Source: Irineochytrium annulatum (taxonomy: Eukaryota; Chytridiomycota; Chytridiomycetes; Chytridiales; Chytridiaceae). From it: a DNA stretch of 13,653 nt. Below, piece by piece: positions 1 through 7,455 of this stretch. A program made the translations under genes and the position numbers. The number at the start of each line of letters is the position of its first letter. The stretch's first letter is position 1. The DNA lies in assembly GCA_027600665.1 (NCBI GenBank), contig JADGJL010000802.1, forward strand, positions 1 through 13,653, written 5' to 3'. The notes under the pieces were generated by a model. The model was not told the origin of the DNA, searched no databases, and saw only the letters and a list, made by a program, of their open reading frames with translations.

Positions 1-870
1 CCCCAAACCCCCATCTTCTTCTGCCACGGCATCGGCATCGGCCTGGGGATCTACCTCCCCTTCATCCTCTACCTCCACCGCACCCGCCAACCCCACCGCC
101 AGATCGTCCTCCTCGAGCTCCGACACGTCTCCATGCAGCTGTCCGACGAGGTCCCCAATATGGACGAGACGTTCGAGGCCGTCGAGAGGATTTATGAGGA
201 TCTAGGGATCGAGAAGGCGACGTGGATGGGGCACAGCTTGGGGACGGTAATCTGCAGTTGGATGTGCAGGGAGAGAAGGGAGATGGTCGAGAAGGTCGTC
301 CTGGTGGATCCGGTCGTGTTCCAGCTGTGGGAGCATAACGTCGCGTACAACTTTTTGTACAGGCCCGCGAGCTCGGGACTGCAGCTGTTGATGTGGTACT
401 TTGTGGTGAGTTTCTCCCCTCCAATCCCCAAGCTACCTTCGGCACGTTGTTTTTATCTAACAATGAACCATTAGTCCCAGGAACTCTACATAGCCCATGC
501 CCTCCGCCGCCACTTCTGGTGGTATCGCGCCGTCCTATTCCCCGAATACCTACCCCTCCACTCTTCCTCCTCCCCTACCTCTTCCGCATCCACCTCTCCA
601 CGCAAAGGCATCACCACCACGACGGTCCGCCGCGTAAAAGCCAGCGCGTCGTCCGACTCCCTTAAGGTCGGCAGCGACGGCAAGCCCAAGGGACCGTACA
701 ATGCCAAGGTGTTCCTGAGCGCTGACGATCAGATCGTGAACGCCGGGACGGTGTTGGAGCATCTCAAGGGGAGCGAGGTCGACACCCATGTGTTTCCGGG
801 TTGCACGCATGGGGCTTTTATGTTGACAATGGGGGTTTGCTGGGAAGTTATTTTGGAGGCGCTAGAGTGA
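1..870 (+). CDS. alpha/beta hydrolase, 5'-partial, two exons
   Basis: Exons 1-405 and 475-870 join in phase 0 to give 266 residues; the frame is open from base 1, so the N-terminus lies outside the window. Seen: an oxyanion-type HG in FFCHGIGIGLG near the start, the nucleophile elbow GHSLGT with Ser at 235-237 (residue 79), a candidate acid Asp in LSADDQ (residues 219-220) and a candidate His in GCTHGAF (residue 247), so the Ser-Asp-His triad looks complete. FWWYRAVLF after the splice resembles the cap region of fungal membrane-associated hydrolases of this fold. The intron at 406-474 has donor GTGAGT and acceptor ATTAG; an alternative acceptor six bases later would only drop two residues. 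A Ser/Thr/Lys-rich insertion (residues about 165-205) separates cap from Asp strand. The substrate cannot be told from sequence; esterase or lipase activity is an inference from the fold. Confidence 0.85.
406..474 (+). other. intron of the alpha/beta hydrolase gene
   Basis: The 69-nt interval begins GTGAGT, has a CTAAC branch-like site at 457-461, and ends ATTAG. It contains an in-frame stop, and its removal restores a continuous hydrolase frame in phase 0. Confidence 0.8.
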
Positions 871-2059
871 CGGAGCATGAAATTTTACGGCTGGTCATGT
901 CCCTTCTTCCGTGTTTCATTTCGATGGATATATTGTTACCACTTTAACTTCGCGCTTGGTGAAAGCCGAAACAGTTTCTTGTTGCGATGTGATAAATTTT
1001 GCCGCTCTACCACCCCTTGAATGACTCCCCCACCTGGATTTTATTTACTCAACATTATTTGCACTACGATTTTTCGTCACGACGCTGTATCTGCCTTCTT
1101 ATCGTTAAACATTGACCCTGTGACGTGTTGTTCTTACCCTGCTATGTCCCACACCTCTCACTTGTTTTGTCGGCATTGTTTATTGCTTCCTTCCTATCGT
1201 CGTATGGTTTAGCCTTCGACTTTCGTTATATGTTTGGGCAATTGGTTGAAAGTTGAAATAAAGGTTATTCGCGGTAGTCACTCGAAAATATCATGTGTTT
1301 GATTATGAGAAAAAATTTGTTTTAGTAACCGATAAGTGTCCTATGGTTTGACAACAAGAATTGCCAATTTCAAAACAAGAGAAACATGAAGCGGGGAGGA
1401 AGAAGAAATTCCACGAGAAAACGTGCGGCACGACACTGATATATTGGCTCGAATGTAACATCAACAAATCATATGTATTCTAATTACCGACAACCAGAGA
1501 AATTATACCAAATAGATCTTAATACCGGGCGTGGGGGACAAAGCATGACCGGCCAGATAAGTGGATGTTTTATAATACACATAGGCCGAAAATAAGGGGC
1601 GGGCGGGAGAGAAAGTGTGAGATGCATGACGAGTCGAAAACGTAGGTGAAGTAGGAGAAGGGGAATGGTCACAGAAACTATTAAATCAATAACTGACGAC
1701 AATTTTGGCTGTTCACAATATTTGTAGTTGTCCTCTCAGTAAATAGAGATCAATACACAGTGAGGAATATTGGCTTGTGAGGTGTGCGGAGGAGAAAATC
1801 GCGCAGAGGTTGGGTAGGAGAATATGCGATGACGGTGTGGGGAATAACCGGTGGAATAAGAGCAACATAAACGGCAGTGAAGGACGGGGAGGTATACGGA
1901 CGCGGATGCACACAGCGCATGTTTAAAGATAATTAACAAAAACAAAGCACGTACACAACATCACAGCAGACACCGTGCAAACGAAGGACCGCACGAGCGG
2001 GATCCGATAGAACCCCCAGCACACCATCAAGATCCCACACCCAAACACCAATGGATATT
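871..2059. other. gene-free spacer between the hydrolase and the Vac7-like gene
   Basis: This spacer of about 1.2 kb is visibly richer in A+T than its flanks and holds only short frames with no protein-like composition on either strand. It must contain both 3' UTRs, because the flanking genes converge. An AATAAA lies at 1257-1262 (+), about 390 bases after the hydrolase stop, and is a possible polyadenylation signal for it. I see no tRNA, transposon ends or long repeat. A non-coding transcript cannot be excluded. Confidence 0.5.
1257..1262 (+). terminator. candidate polyadenylation hexamer for the hydrolase gene
   Basis: An exact AATAAA, followed about 45 bases downstream by an A/T-rich stretch. 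The distance from the stop codon (about 390 nt) is long but possible, so the assignment is tentative. Confidence 0.3.
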
Positions 2060-3954
2060 TCAATCCAGTGTCCCTTCTCCTCCTTCATACCGCCACCGCC
2101 ACCTCCCAGAATTAAACGCGCTCGCCGTCTTCCCATCTCCATCAGCGCCGCCTGTCACCAACCAACCCCACAACGACTTCAACCACCGCCACGCCAGGTT
2201 CTCACCCCAGTAATCCCCCTGCTCGTCCACCCGTCTAAGGCACGATGACACCTCGGTCGCGACGGATCCCACGACGCGGTGCGTTTGACAGACGGCGATG
2301 CGGTACTGCATGAGAAAGGCCGCGCGATAGGGTATGTGGCCGCGGATTGTCATGAAGAAGGGCTCAGACGTCGGGAATCTATTTTTCCCAATTAGCAATC
2401 TCATCCTTGCCTAAAAGTAATAAACGAACCTCTTCCCGCTCGAACTCTTCATGCCTACCGCCCTCAAACTTGCCGTCTCATTGCTAGCGCTCATAGCCCC
2501 AAACCTCACGCCGCCACTCTCCAACCTCTCCACGGTTGCCACCCACTCCTCATCACCTTGCTTCTCCGTCGTCACAACCACTTCTATCTCTGCGCCTTCT
2601 TCCACCCTCACGTCAACAACATTCCAATTCACAGCTTCAAGCACCATCTCGAACGCCAGCGCGATCTCCGTCCGCGTATCGAGCGTCTCATGCCGGCCCC
2701 ATCCGGCAGCAAGCCCTGGCGGTCTCCGACCATCCCCTTCATACACCGGACCCGAGTCACCACCCGTCACGACCACTACCTCCTCCACGCTTACAAACGA
2801 AACCCTCGTCCCCCATCGCCGACCCTCCACCATACTCAACGGCATCGTCGTCAACACGACTCCCAGACAGGCCAGCAGCATCAACGCCGTCACCCAGCAC
2901 GCCGTCACGCTCCTCCTCATCCCGCGCTGCTTACTCTCCATCGCACGTGCCCCTTCCGCCTCCCTCCGCCGTCGTCGAGATAAACTCCCATGGTCGCTCA
3001 GACTATCCCCGGATCTACTGTGCCGTAGCCCGTACTGCTGGGGTTGCATCGGGAGTCCAACACCGCATGCTACGACAGACATGGCCATGTTGCCTTGTTG
3101 TGGGCCGAGGAGGTACGAGCGTTCATCTGGACCAACCATCGCTACGCCGTTTAAACCCGTGGGAGCCGCCATGGAAGCGCCGAGGGTGCCGTAGCGACGA
3201 AACTCGGTTGAACGCTTCAAGCGGGGGCCGGTGCCTTTGCCGCCGCCCGTAAGCGGCTTGACCGCTGTCGCCACAGCAGGCATGTCGCCGATCTTCCTCA
3301 TTTCAGGCTTCTCCACCGTCGCTCCTTCGTAGACGAACCTCTCCTCCTCCTCCTCCTCCTTGCCCCCCATGGCCGTTATACCAGCAATGCCGAGCGGTAT
3401 GGCCCCCGCCGCAGCGGGCACGGATGACTCGACCTCCACGCTCCTCGCGTCCCCGCCCGAATCCGTGGTTGACGACGTCGCGCTGCTAGGTCCCTTGCGT
3501 GGCGCGGGCGTTGGTGTTGTGAGGTATGGCAGACGCAGGTGCGAGGATGGACGCGGGAGTGACCTTGTTGTCTGCTGTGTTGCAGCAGGTGAAGGTGTCG
3601 CGGACGTCTCCGTAAGCGACATCCCGCGCCCCGGTGCCGGCGACCGCTCCCTTGCGGGTGGTAAAAGCTGTGCATATGGTCCAATGGATTAGTAAGGTGG
3701 GGGAAGGTGGAGGACCCATGCAGAGGTGTTCATACGTCTTCCGCGGTCGGAGCGGTGGGAGTGCCGATAGGAAGCGGGCGGAAGAAGGCAGCAGCGGTGA
3801 CGGATGCGGGTGCACGGCCGTCGTCGCTCTTGCACGGCGGGGGCGGTCTCCGCTTCGACGTGACGGGAATTGATGAGCGGCGGCCTTGGGATTTCATGAC
3901 CGGCGCGGGGTCGGCGGAGGTTGGCGGAGGAGAGGCCGGGACGGGGAGGGACAT
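2060..3954 (-). CDS. single-pass membrane protein with a Vac7/Tag1-like LEA-2 domain
   Basis: Proposed exons (- strand): 3954-3736, 3667-2459 and 2410-2060, giving 592 residues. Residues 1 to about 320 are disordered, rich in Pro/Ser/Ala, with an acidic Glu run. Residues about 326-348 form one hydrophobic segment (ACWVTALMLLACLGVVLTTM) after an Arg/Lys-rich stretch. The rest reads as a LEA-2 domain: LAFEMVLEAVNWNVVDV, SASNETASLR, then FFMTIRGHIPYRAAFL in the last exon. This order matches the yeast vacuolar proteins Vac7 (activator of the Fab1 PI3P 5-kinase) and Tag1, relatives of TMEM106B, so a vacuolar/lysosomal membrane location is inferred. ATG 3954 is the first Met after an in-frame stop at 4089-4087. 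The C-terminal tail is Trp-rich, and a possible further 54-nt intron lies at 2205-2152. The family call is moderate; which paralogue it is remains open. Confidence 0.6.
2411..2458 (-). other. intron 2 of the Vac7-like gene
   Basis: This 48-nt interval (donor GTAGGC, acceptor CTTTTAG on the minus strand) removes the in-frame TAG at 2413-2411 in phase 0 and joins ...ETASLRA to ARMRLLIG..., leaving the LEA-2 pattern continuous. An alternative donor, GTGAGG at 2509, gives a 99-nt intron, also phase 0, but deletes the NETASLR strand. Confidence 0.6.
3339..3360. repeat. CTC/CCT trinucleotide run encoding a Glu run
   Basis: About seven tandem CTC units on the plus strand. On the minus strand they encode the Glu run of the disordered N-terminal half of the Vac7-like protein. 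Such runs often vary in length between strains. Confidence 0.7.
3668..3735 (-). other. intron 1 of the Vac7-like gene
   Basis: Read on the minus strand, this 68-nt interval starts GTATGA, carries a near-perfect TTACTAATCC branch site and ends ATGCACAG. It joins MSLPVPASPPP...PTAED to LLPPARERSP... in phase 0. Without it the upstream frame stops after one more codon. Confidence 0.75.
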
Positions 3955-4447
3955 GTTCGGAGCCGCGGGGGTCGCTGGATGGTGCCGATAGTGATAGCAG
4001 TGCTTCGACTTCGGAGGTGAATTGACGATTCTCGTGCAACGACGACCAAGGAGGACTGTTCTCCTCCACAGATTGCGGATTAGAGATTAGACTCGGTCCG
4101 TGGGAAAGAAGTCGAAGTCACTGCGTTCGAGGTGAAGCTTTCCGCTCCCTCTGCCAAAGAAGCCGCCAGATAACGGGACGAGGGCAGAGCAACAAGAAAA
4201 TAAAGCTCATCTTCACAAAGCAATTCTCATCACCATCCGTCCACCCTCTCCCGCTATCCCCAGTTGCGGATGTTTGTACAAAAAAGGTGCCGTATAACCG
4301 CAACAGTAAGGCAATAATACCACGCAGCTTTTCCTTCACGTTCCTCCCCGCTCAATCTATCTAAGCGTTGTCGAAACTCTCACTATAACCAAACCAAACG
4401 TCAGACAACACATCAACAACAAGACAGAGCCAACGATTCAACAACAC
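3955..4447. other. spacer between the Vac7-like gene and NAC beta
   Basis: This stretch should hold the NAC beta 3' UTR and the promoter plus 5' UTR of the Vac7-like gene, as both read leftward. The frame upstream of ATG 3954 stays open to 4089-4087 but has no ATG. I see no gene, and no clear AATAAA on the minus strand. Confidence 0.5.
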
Positions 4448-4954
4448 TCACACCAACTCCGGCACATCATCGTCATCCCCCGCAGCTCCTGACCCGCTCG
4501 CGACGCCCGCCCCACCCGCCTGCTGCTTCTGGTAGCTCTCCGCCAACTTCCGGAGAGACGCGAGAGACTCCGGGCCTAGCTGCGAGAGGATGCCGGGTAC
4601 AAGCTCGGTCAAGTCCTTGGTCTCGGCGTGACCAGAGATAATGAACGTGTTGGCGGAGATGGCGGCTTGGACTATTGTTATGCGCATGTCAGTAAGAATA
4701 CTGTAACTAAGACAATGTGACCAACCTTTGGGCGCAACAAAATGCAAAACACTCCCATCGCTCTTAAACATGTTCACCTCCTCGATGGCCGTGATCGGCT
4801 GCGGGTTCAGCTTCTTCAGCGTCGCCTGGAGCTTCTTGTCCTCCGACCCCGCCGACTTCACGACCTTCTTCACCTTACGCCTAGGCGTCCCCTTACCGCC
4901 AATGCGGACGGACGCCGCCTGTGCCTGAAGCTTTGCGAGCTTTTCGGGATTCAT
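4448..4954 (-). CDS. EGD1: nascent polypeptide-associated complex subunit beta (BTF3/EGD1 type)
   Basis: Exons 4954-4726 and 4671-4448 (- strand) join in phase 1 to give 150 residues, close to the roughly 155 usual in fungi. NAC is the ribosome-bound heterodimer that meets nascent chains in the cytosol. Seen in order: [10 protein letters not shown] start, RRKVKK at residues 25-30 (the known ribosome-binding basic motif), the NAC domain at about 36-100 with [34 protein letters not shown] and SANTFIISG, then a Gly/Ala-rich linker and an acidic DDDDVPELV end. The start was chosen by family alignment; the same frame stays open upstream to 5602, but that part is not protein-like. The gene lies head-to-head with the Alba gene. 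Confidence 0.93.
   Translation of the reverse strand: MNPEKLAKLQAQAASVRIGGKGTPRRKVKKVVKSAGSEDKKLQATLKKLNPQPITAIEEVNMFKSDGSVLHFVAPKGWSHCLSYSILTDMRITIVQAAISANTFIISGHAETKDLTELVPGILSQLGPESLASLRKLAESYQKQQAGGAGVASGSGAAGDDDDVPELV
4672..4725 (-). other. intron of the NAC beta gene
   Basis: This 54-nt interval has donor GTTGGT and acceptor ACAATAG on the minus strand. It splits the Val codon of APK-V-QAA. It is a multiple of three and has no in-frame stop, so unspliced RNA would still read through, adding 18 residues inside the NAC domain. Confidence 0.85.
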
Positions 4955-5478
4955 TGGGTGATGGCGGGGGGGAGGTGGGCGAGGGGGCCGGGGAAGATGG
5001 AGGCCCTGGGTAATGAGATGCTTTAGAATAAACTTTCTTGAAGACTCAGAGAGCATCATGGCAGCAGCATCACGTCGTCGCCATCCCAAACCCATCGTCC
5101 ACAAACTCCCTGTCCAGCCAAATCGCCTCTTGGAAGCTGCGGAGTCCCTTCCAGCTGCAAATCCACGAGCGACACGCTCCCAGAGCCCAGATCGTCCGCC
5201 CCGCGTCCACGGGAACGCTCCCGGGCGGTCCGTCATTGTCCCGCCGTATCCGGAGGCCATCAAGAGAGCCGCATTGGCAAGGACATCGCCTTCGTACCGG
5301 TTTTTTTGCAAAGAATCGAGCCTTGAATTTTCCGACAAGCGTGAGCCTGGCTTACACTGAGGGCCCTGCCTCCGTGACGGCTCTGGATCCTCACCCTCAT
5401 CTGCAAGAACGTTGTTTGAGCTGCATCTCGCCTTGATCTGCATACCCCTTTCCTCTGTACTGGCTTCCCCGGGCTCGG
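4955..5478. promoter_or_regulatory. divergent promoter region of NAC beta and the Alba gene
   Basis: A 524-base region between two head-to-head start codons. It is inferred to contain both promoters and 5' UTRs. Several frames are open here on both strands, but their composition is not protein-like and none shows a recognisable domain. No TATA box, tRNA or repeat stands out. Confidence 0.5.
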
Positions 5479-5933
5479 ATGTATATGGACACTTGGAAGT
5501 CGGCATCCCCACGCAAGGACCCCGCCGACGTCCGTATCGGCGGCGGCCGCGTGTCCGTCTACGTTGACGTCGTGCTCCGGAAGCTTCAGGTTTGTTGCCC
5601 ACTGTATAAATAAGCTTTTCTGACAGTGGACGTGGACAAGGAGGACCGCTCGGTGTCTGTCTTCGGCAAGGGGAGGACGGTCACGAAGGCCATCTCGGTG
5701 GTTGAGGTCGCGAAGCGGAGAGCGGCGGCGGTGGCGGCGGAAGAGGGGAAGGTGAAGGTGGAGCAGGATACGAGGATTTTCGCTGAGATGCAGGAGAAGG
5801 GGGACGATGAGGAGGATGCAGAGCAAGACCCCAAGGAGAGGTATGTTCACAAGTGCAGTTTATTCATTTTGTTTTCTTTGTCCCCGCATCTCGGGTATAT
5901 ACATGTGTGTTCTCTCCTAGTTGGCTGTGTTGA
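5479..5933 (+). CDS. Alba-domain protein, RNase P/MRP Rpp25/Pop6-like
   Basis: Proposed exons 5479-5589, 5641-5840 and 5921-5933 give 107 residues. The Alba fold is read from [20 protein letters not shown] (strand plus helix), then [20 protein letters not shown] followed by VAKRR, which matches the GxGxAI.K.V.VAEI.KRR signature of Alba/Rpp25. Family members bind RNA or DNA; Rpp25/Pop6 is a subunit of nuclear RNase P and MRP, while other Alba proteins bind mRNA, so the exact role is an inference. The C-terminus is acidic ([14 protein letters not shown]). ATG 5479 is the first after an in-frame TGA at 5434; ATG 5485 is an alternative. The first splice is uncertain (see its intron entry). The last exon adds only four residues, and an AATAAA follows at 5961. 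Confidence 0.72.
5590..5640 (+). other. intron 1 of the Alba gene (boundary uncertain)
   Basis: The donor GTTTGT at 5590 in phase 0 fits an AAG acceptor at 5640 (51 nt), with CTGAC at 5620-5624 as branch site about 17 nt upstream. The more typical CAG at 5624-5626 overlaps that CTGAC and is out of frame with this donor; it works only with GTTGCC at 5594, giving a 33-nt intron and five extra residues. Confidence 0.5.
5841..5920 (+). other. intron 2 of the Alba gene
   Basis: This 80-nt interval has donor GTATGT and acceptor TCTCCTAG after a pyrimidine-rich stretch, phase 2. Splicing gives a short last exon ending at TGA 5931-5933. If it were retained, the frame would run to 6015 with an atypical hydrophobic tail. 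Confidence 0.65.
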
Positions 5934-5960
5934 TTACTTGCCATTTGCGATGATCTCTCC

Positions 5961-5966
5961 AATAAA
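5961..5966 (+). terminator. polyadenylation hexamer of the Alba gene
   Basis: An exact AATAAA 28 bases after the proposed stop codon. It supports the spliced gene end at 5933, because it would lie inside the coding frame of the unspliced version. Confidence 0.55.
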
Positions 5967-6206
5967 TCACGTGTTCCTCGATCCTGATATTCTTGTTTCC
6001 TTTCTCATGTCGTGAAGCACAGCCACCAAGCCCCATCGCGTCCCTTGCATCCTGCTCACACTCAAAGCGATACCAACGGCAGCTTTATCTTCTTGATTTT
6101 TAATCTGCGAGACGTAAGGAAGTAATAAGAGGCCATATATCAAGCATAGCATCAATACAACGCGCATCTCACCTCATAACACACCTCCACCAGACACATC
6201 TCGTAT

Positions 6207-6488
6207 CTAACGCTTCCTCACCCAATCCCCAACCTTCCCCGCCGCGTCCGGATTCGCGCCCAGGAACAGATAAACGGCCGTCCCCGCCAGGGCCACGTAG
6301 GCCGTCATCTTGAACACGAACATTACGGACCTCGCGAAGCTGCGCATAACCTTCGATAACGCCCAAACCCCGACGTATGAGGCGACGCCAATTCCCAGCT
6401 GCGTCGTCAGATCGAGGGAGAGGAATTGGTGCGTGACGTAGGACGCGAGCTTGGGGAGCTCGTGCGAGAGGGCGACGAGAACTTCCAT
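6207..6488 (-). CDS. small two-helix membrane protein, weakly Apq12-like
   Basis: An intronless frame of 93 residues. Two hydrophobic segments are seen: about residues 31-48 (LGIGVASYVGVWALSKVM) and about 54-77 (SVMFVFKMTAYVALAGTAVY and on), then a short polar, basic end (GKVGDWVRKR). The spacing and the aromatic/basic pattern between helices recall Apq12, a small nuclear envelope/ER protein linked to nuclear pore biogenesis and lipid balance, but the similarity is by eye and weak. ATG 6488 was chosen because it directly precedes a protein-like amphipathic start; the frame is open further upstream to 6581 without protein-like sequence. It is divergent from BET1, only 177 bases away. It could instead be an unrelated small membrane protein. 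Confidence 0.6.
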   Translation of the reverse strand: MEVLVALSHELPKLASYVTHQFLSLDLTTQLGIGVASYVGVWALSKVMRSFARSVMFVFKMTAYVALAGTAVYLFLGANPDAAGKVGDWVRKR

Positions 6489-6665
6489 CGTCGTCGTTGA
6501 ATGAAGTGGGGGAGTTGACAAGTTGAAGTTGCAACCACACTTAGTACGACCTCGGACCTCGTTGACGGAGCGAACCGACAACGATCGCCGGCGGGGGTCC
6601 TTGCAGCCAGTACACTGATCACGTAGAACGGTTGGGCCTGATCACCACCAGATCGAGGGGCCTCG
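6489..6665. promoter_or_regulatory. short divergent promoter between the Apq12-like gene and BET1
   Basis: Only 177 bases separate the two head-to-head start codons if BET1 starts at 6666. Both promoters must overlap here or extend into the neighbouring genes. No specific element was recognised. Confidence 0.45.
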
Positions 6666-7284
6666 ATGGCCTCAAATCGGAATCGGGCAAGGTATTGCTT
6701 CCACGTCCACACTTCACCGCTATGTTAAAGCGGGGAAGTCCCGCTTTAACTTAATATGCCTCTCTTACCGTTATACGCTTCGCGGGACAGATACACCGGC
6801 TCCCCTGCATCATCACAGTCAAACGGGTCAGCGTTCACGCAGTATGCGCTCGAGCAGCAGAACGACGACGAGGTGGACGTGCTGTCGCAGAAGATGAGCA
6901 TTTTGAAGGAGGTTTGTGGAAGATTACAGGACGGGGAACCAGCGTGTTGATCAATGGTGGTGTTATGTTTGCTTGGCAGGTGTCGTTGCAGATCGGTGAT
7001 GAGGTGAACTACCAGAACAAGTTGCTTGGGGAGATGGTTAGTTCCTTCCCGCTGTCGTCTTCCTCCATCAATTCTGTCCTTGGTACTTTGACTCGAACGG
7101 ACCTAAACGATCGATCACTCTTCAACAGGAGGACGACTTCCACAAGACGGGCGGGATGTTGGGCGTAGCGATGAAGCGCTTCAACACCATGAGCAAGTCC
7201 CAGACGGGCCGGTGGATGTGCTATTTGATCCTCTTCGTCATCCTCACGTTCGTGTACCTTGTCTTCTTCCACCGGAGAAGATGA
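6666..7284 (+). CDS. BET1: Bet1-type ER-Golgi SNARE, four exons
   Basis: Preferred exons 6666-6691, 6791-6911, 6980-7036 and 7129-7284 give 119 residues, close to the usual 118 for animal Bet1. Bet1 is a Qc-SNARE of ER-Golgi vesicle fusion. Seen: a polar N-terminus (MASNRNRARYTGSP), the SNARE heptads from VDVLSQKMSILKE through VSLQIGDEVNYQNKLLGEM to DDFHKTGGMLGVAMKRF, with the ionic zero-layer Gln in YQNKLL (residue 61), then a C-terminal tail anchor at about 98-115 (CYLILFVILTFVYLVFF) and HRRR. The introns at 6912-6979 and 7037-7128 are both phase 0 and well supported by the family pattern. The start is less sure: an unspliced start at ATG 6756 gives MPLLPLYASRDRYTG and 122 residues. I prefer the spliced start because an unspliced mRNA would carry two upstream ORFs. 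Confidence 0.85.
6692..6790 (+). other. candidate intron 1 of BET1 (contains an alternative start)
   Basis: This 99-nt interval has donor GTATTG, a CTTAAT branch-like site at 6750-6755 and acceptor GGGACAG. It joins GCA AG to A TAC in the frame of the Bet1 body. It holds the ATG at 6756, a 10-codon ORF at 6722-6754 and a perfect inverted repeat at 6724-6750. Confidence 0.5.
6724..6750. repeat. perfect 11-bp inverted repeat with 5-nt loop
   Basis: The left arm GTTAAAGCGGG (6724-6734) and right arm CCCGCTTTAAC (6740-6750) are exact reverse complements around GAAGT. It lies five bases before ATG 6756, inside the candidate BET1 intron 1. In RNA it would form a stable hairpin; in DNA it could be a dimer binding site. 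Confidence 0.8.
6912..6979 (+). other. BET1 intron within the SNARE motif
   Basis: This 68-nt interval has donor GTTTGT and acceptor TTGGCAG, phase 0, and joins MSILKE to VSLQIGDEV. The joined reading matches the conserved Bet1 core. Confidence 0.85.
7037..7128 (+). other. last intron of BET1
   Basis: This 92-nt interval has donor GTTAGT, branch-like CTAAAC at 7103-7108 and acceptor TTCAACAG, phase 0. It joins KLLGEM to EDDFHKTGG, again in register with Bet1. Confidence 0.85.
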
Positions 7285-7298
7285 ATCGCTTCTATTAC

Positions 7299-7304
7299 AT
7301 TAAA
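7299..7304 (+). terminator. candidate polyadenylation hexamer of BET1
   Basis: ATTAAA, the common variant signal, lies 15 bases after the BET1 stop. The whole space to the next gene is only 171 bases, so an early poly(A) site is plausible. Confidence 0.35.
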
Positions 7305-7455
7305 ACAATACCACACACGACGCTCTATGTTCATCACACCAGTCATACACAGTCACAGCACAAAGTAACATAGGTGGGAAACTCATCCACGCCCAGCAAC
7401 TACGGTGAGGTGAATTGGCGGTGCCAGAATCAAGTAAGGCGAAAGGAGAAGAGAG

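Noticed and set aside
2411..2413. Stop-codon readthrough or pseudogene interpretation of the Vac7-like gene
   Set aside because: A simple 48-nt phase-0 intron removes the stop and keeps the LEA-2 pattern, which is more economical than recoding or decay.
2451..3252. Two plus-strand frames of about 240 codons antisense to the Vac7-like gene
   Set aside because: They are Ser/Pro/Arg/His-rich shadows of the low-complexity minus-strand exon, with no recognisable domain or splice continuation.
4955..5602. About 216 extra open codons upstream of and in frame with the NAC beta start (minus strand)
   Set aside because: Composition is Arg/Pro/Gly-rich and not protein-like, it overlaps Alba exon 1 antisense, and NAC beta proteins normally begin just where [10 protein letters not shown] does. 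The open frame is a by-product of GC-rich DNA.
5841..6015. Unspliced extension of the Alba protein to a stop at 6015
   Set aside because: A GTATGT donor and TCTCCTAG acceptor frame this stretch, the translated tail is hydrophobic and unlike the family, and the AATAAA at 5961 would fall inside it.
6724..6750. Bacterial-type rho-independent terminator
   Set aside because: There is a perfect hairpin but no following T-run, and the genome is clearly eukaryotic with spliced genes.
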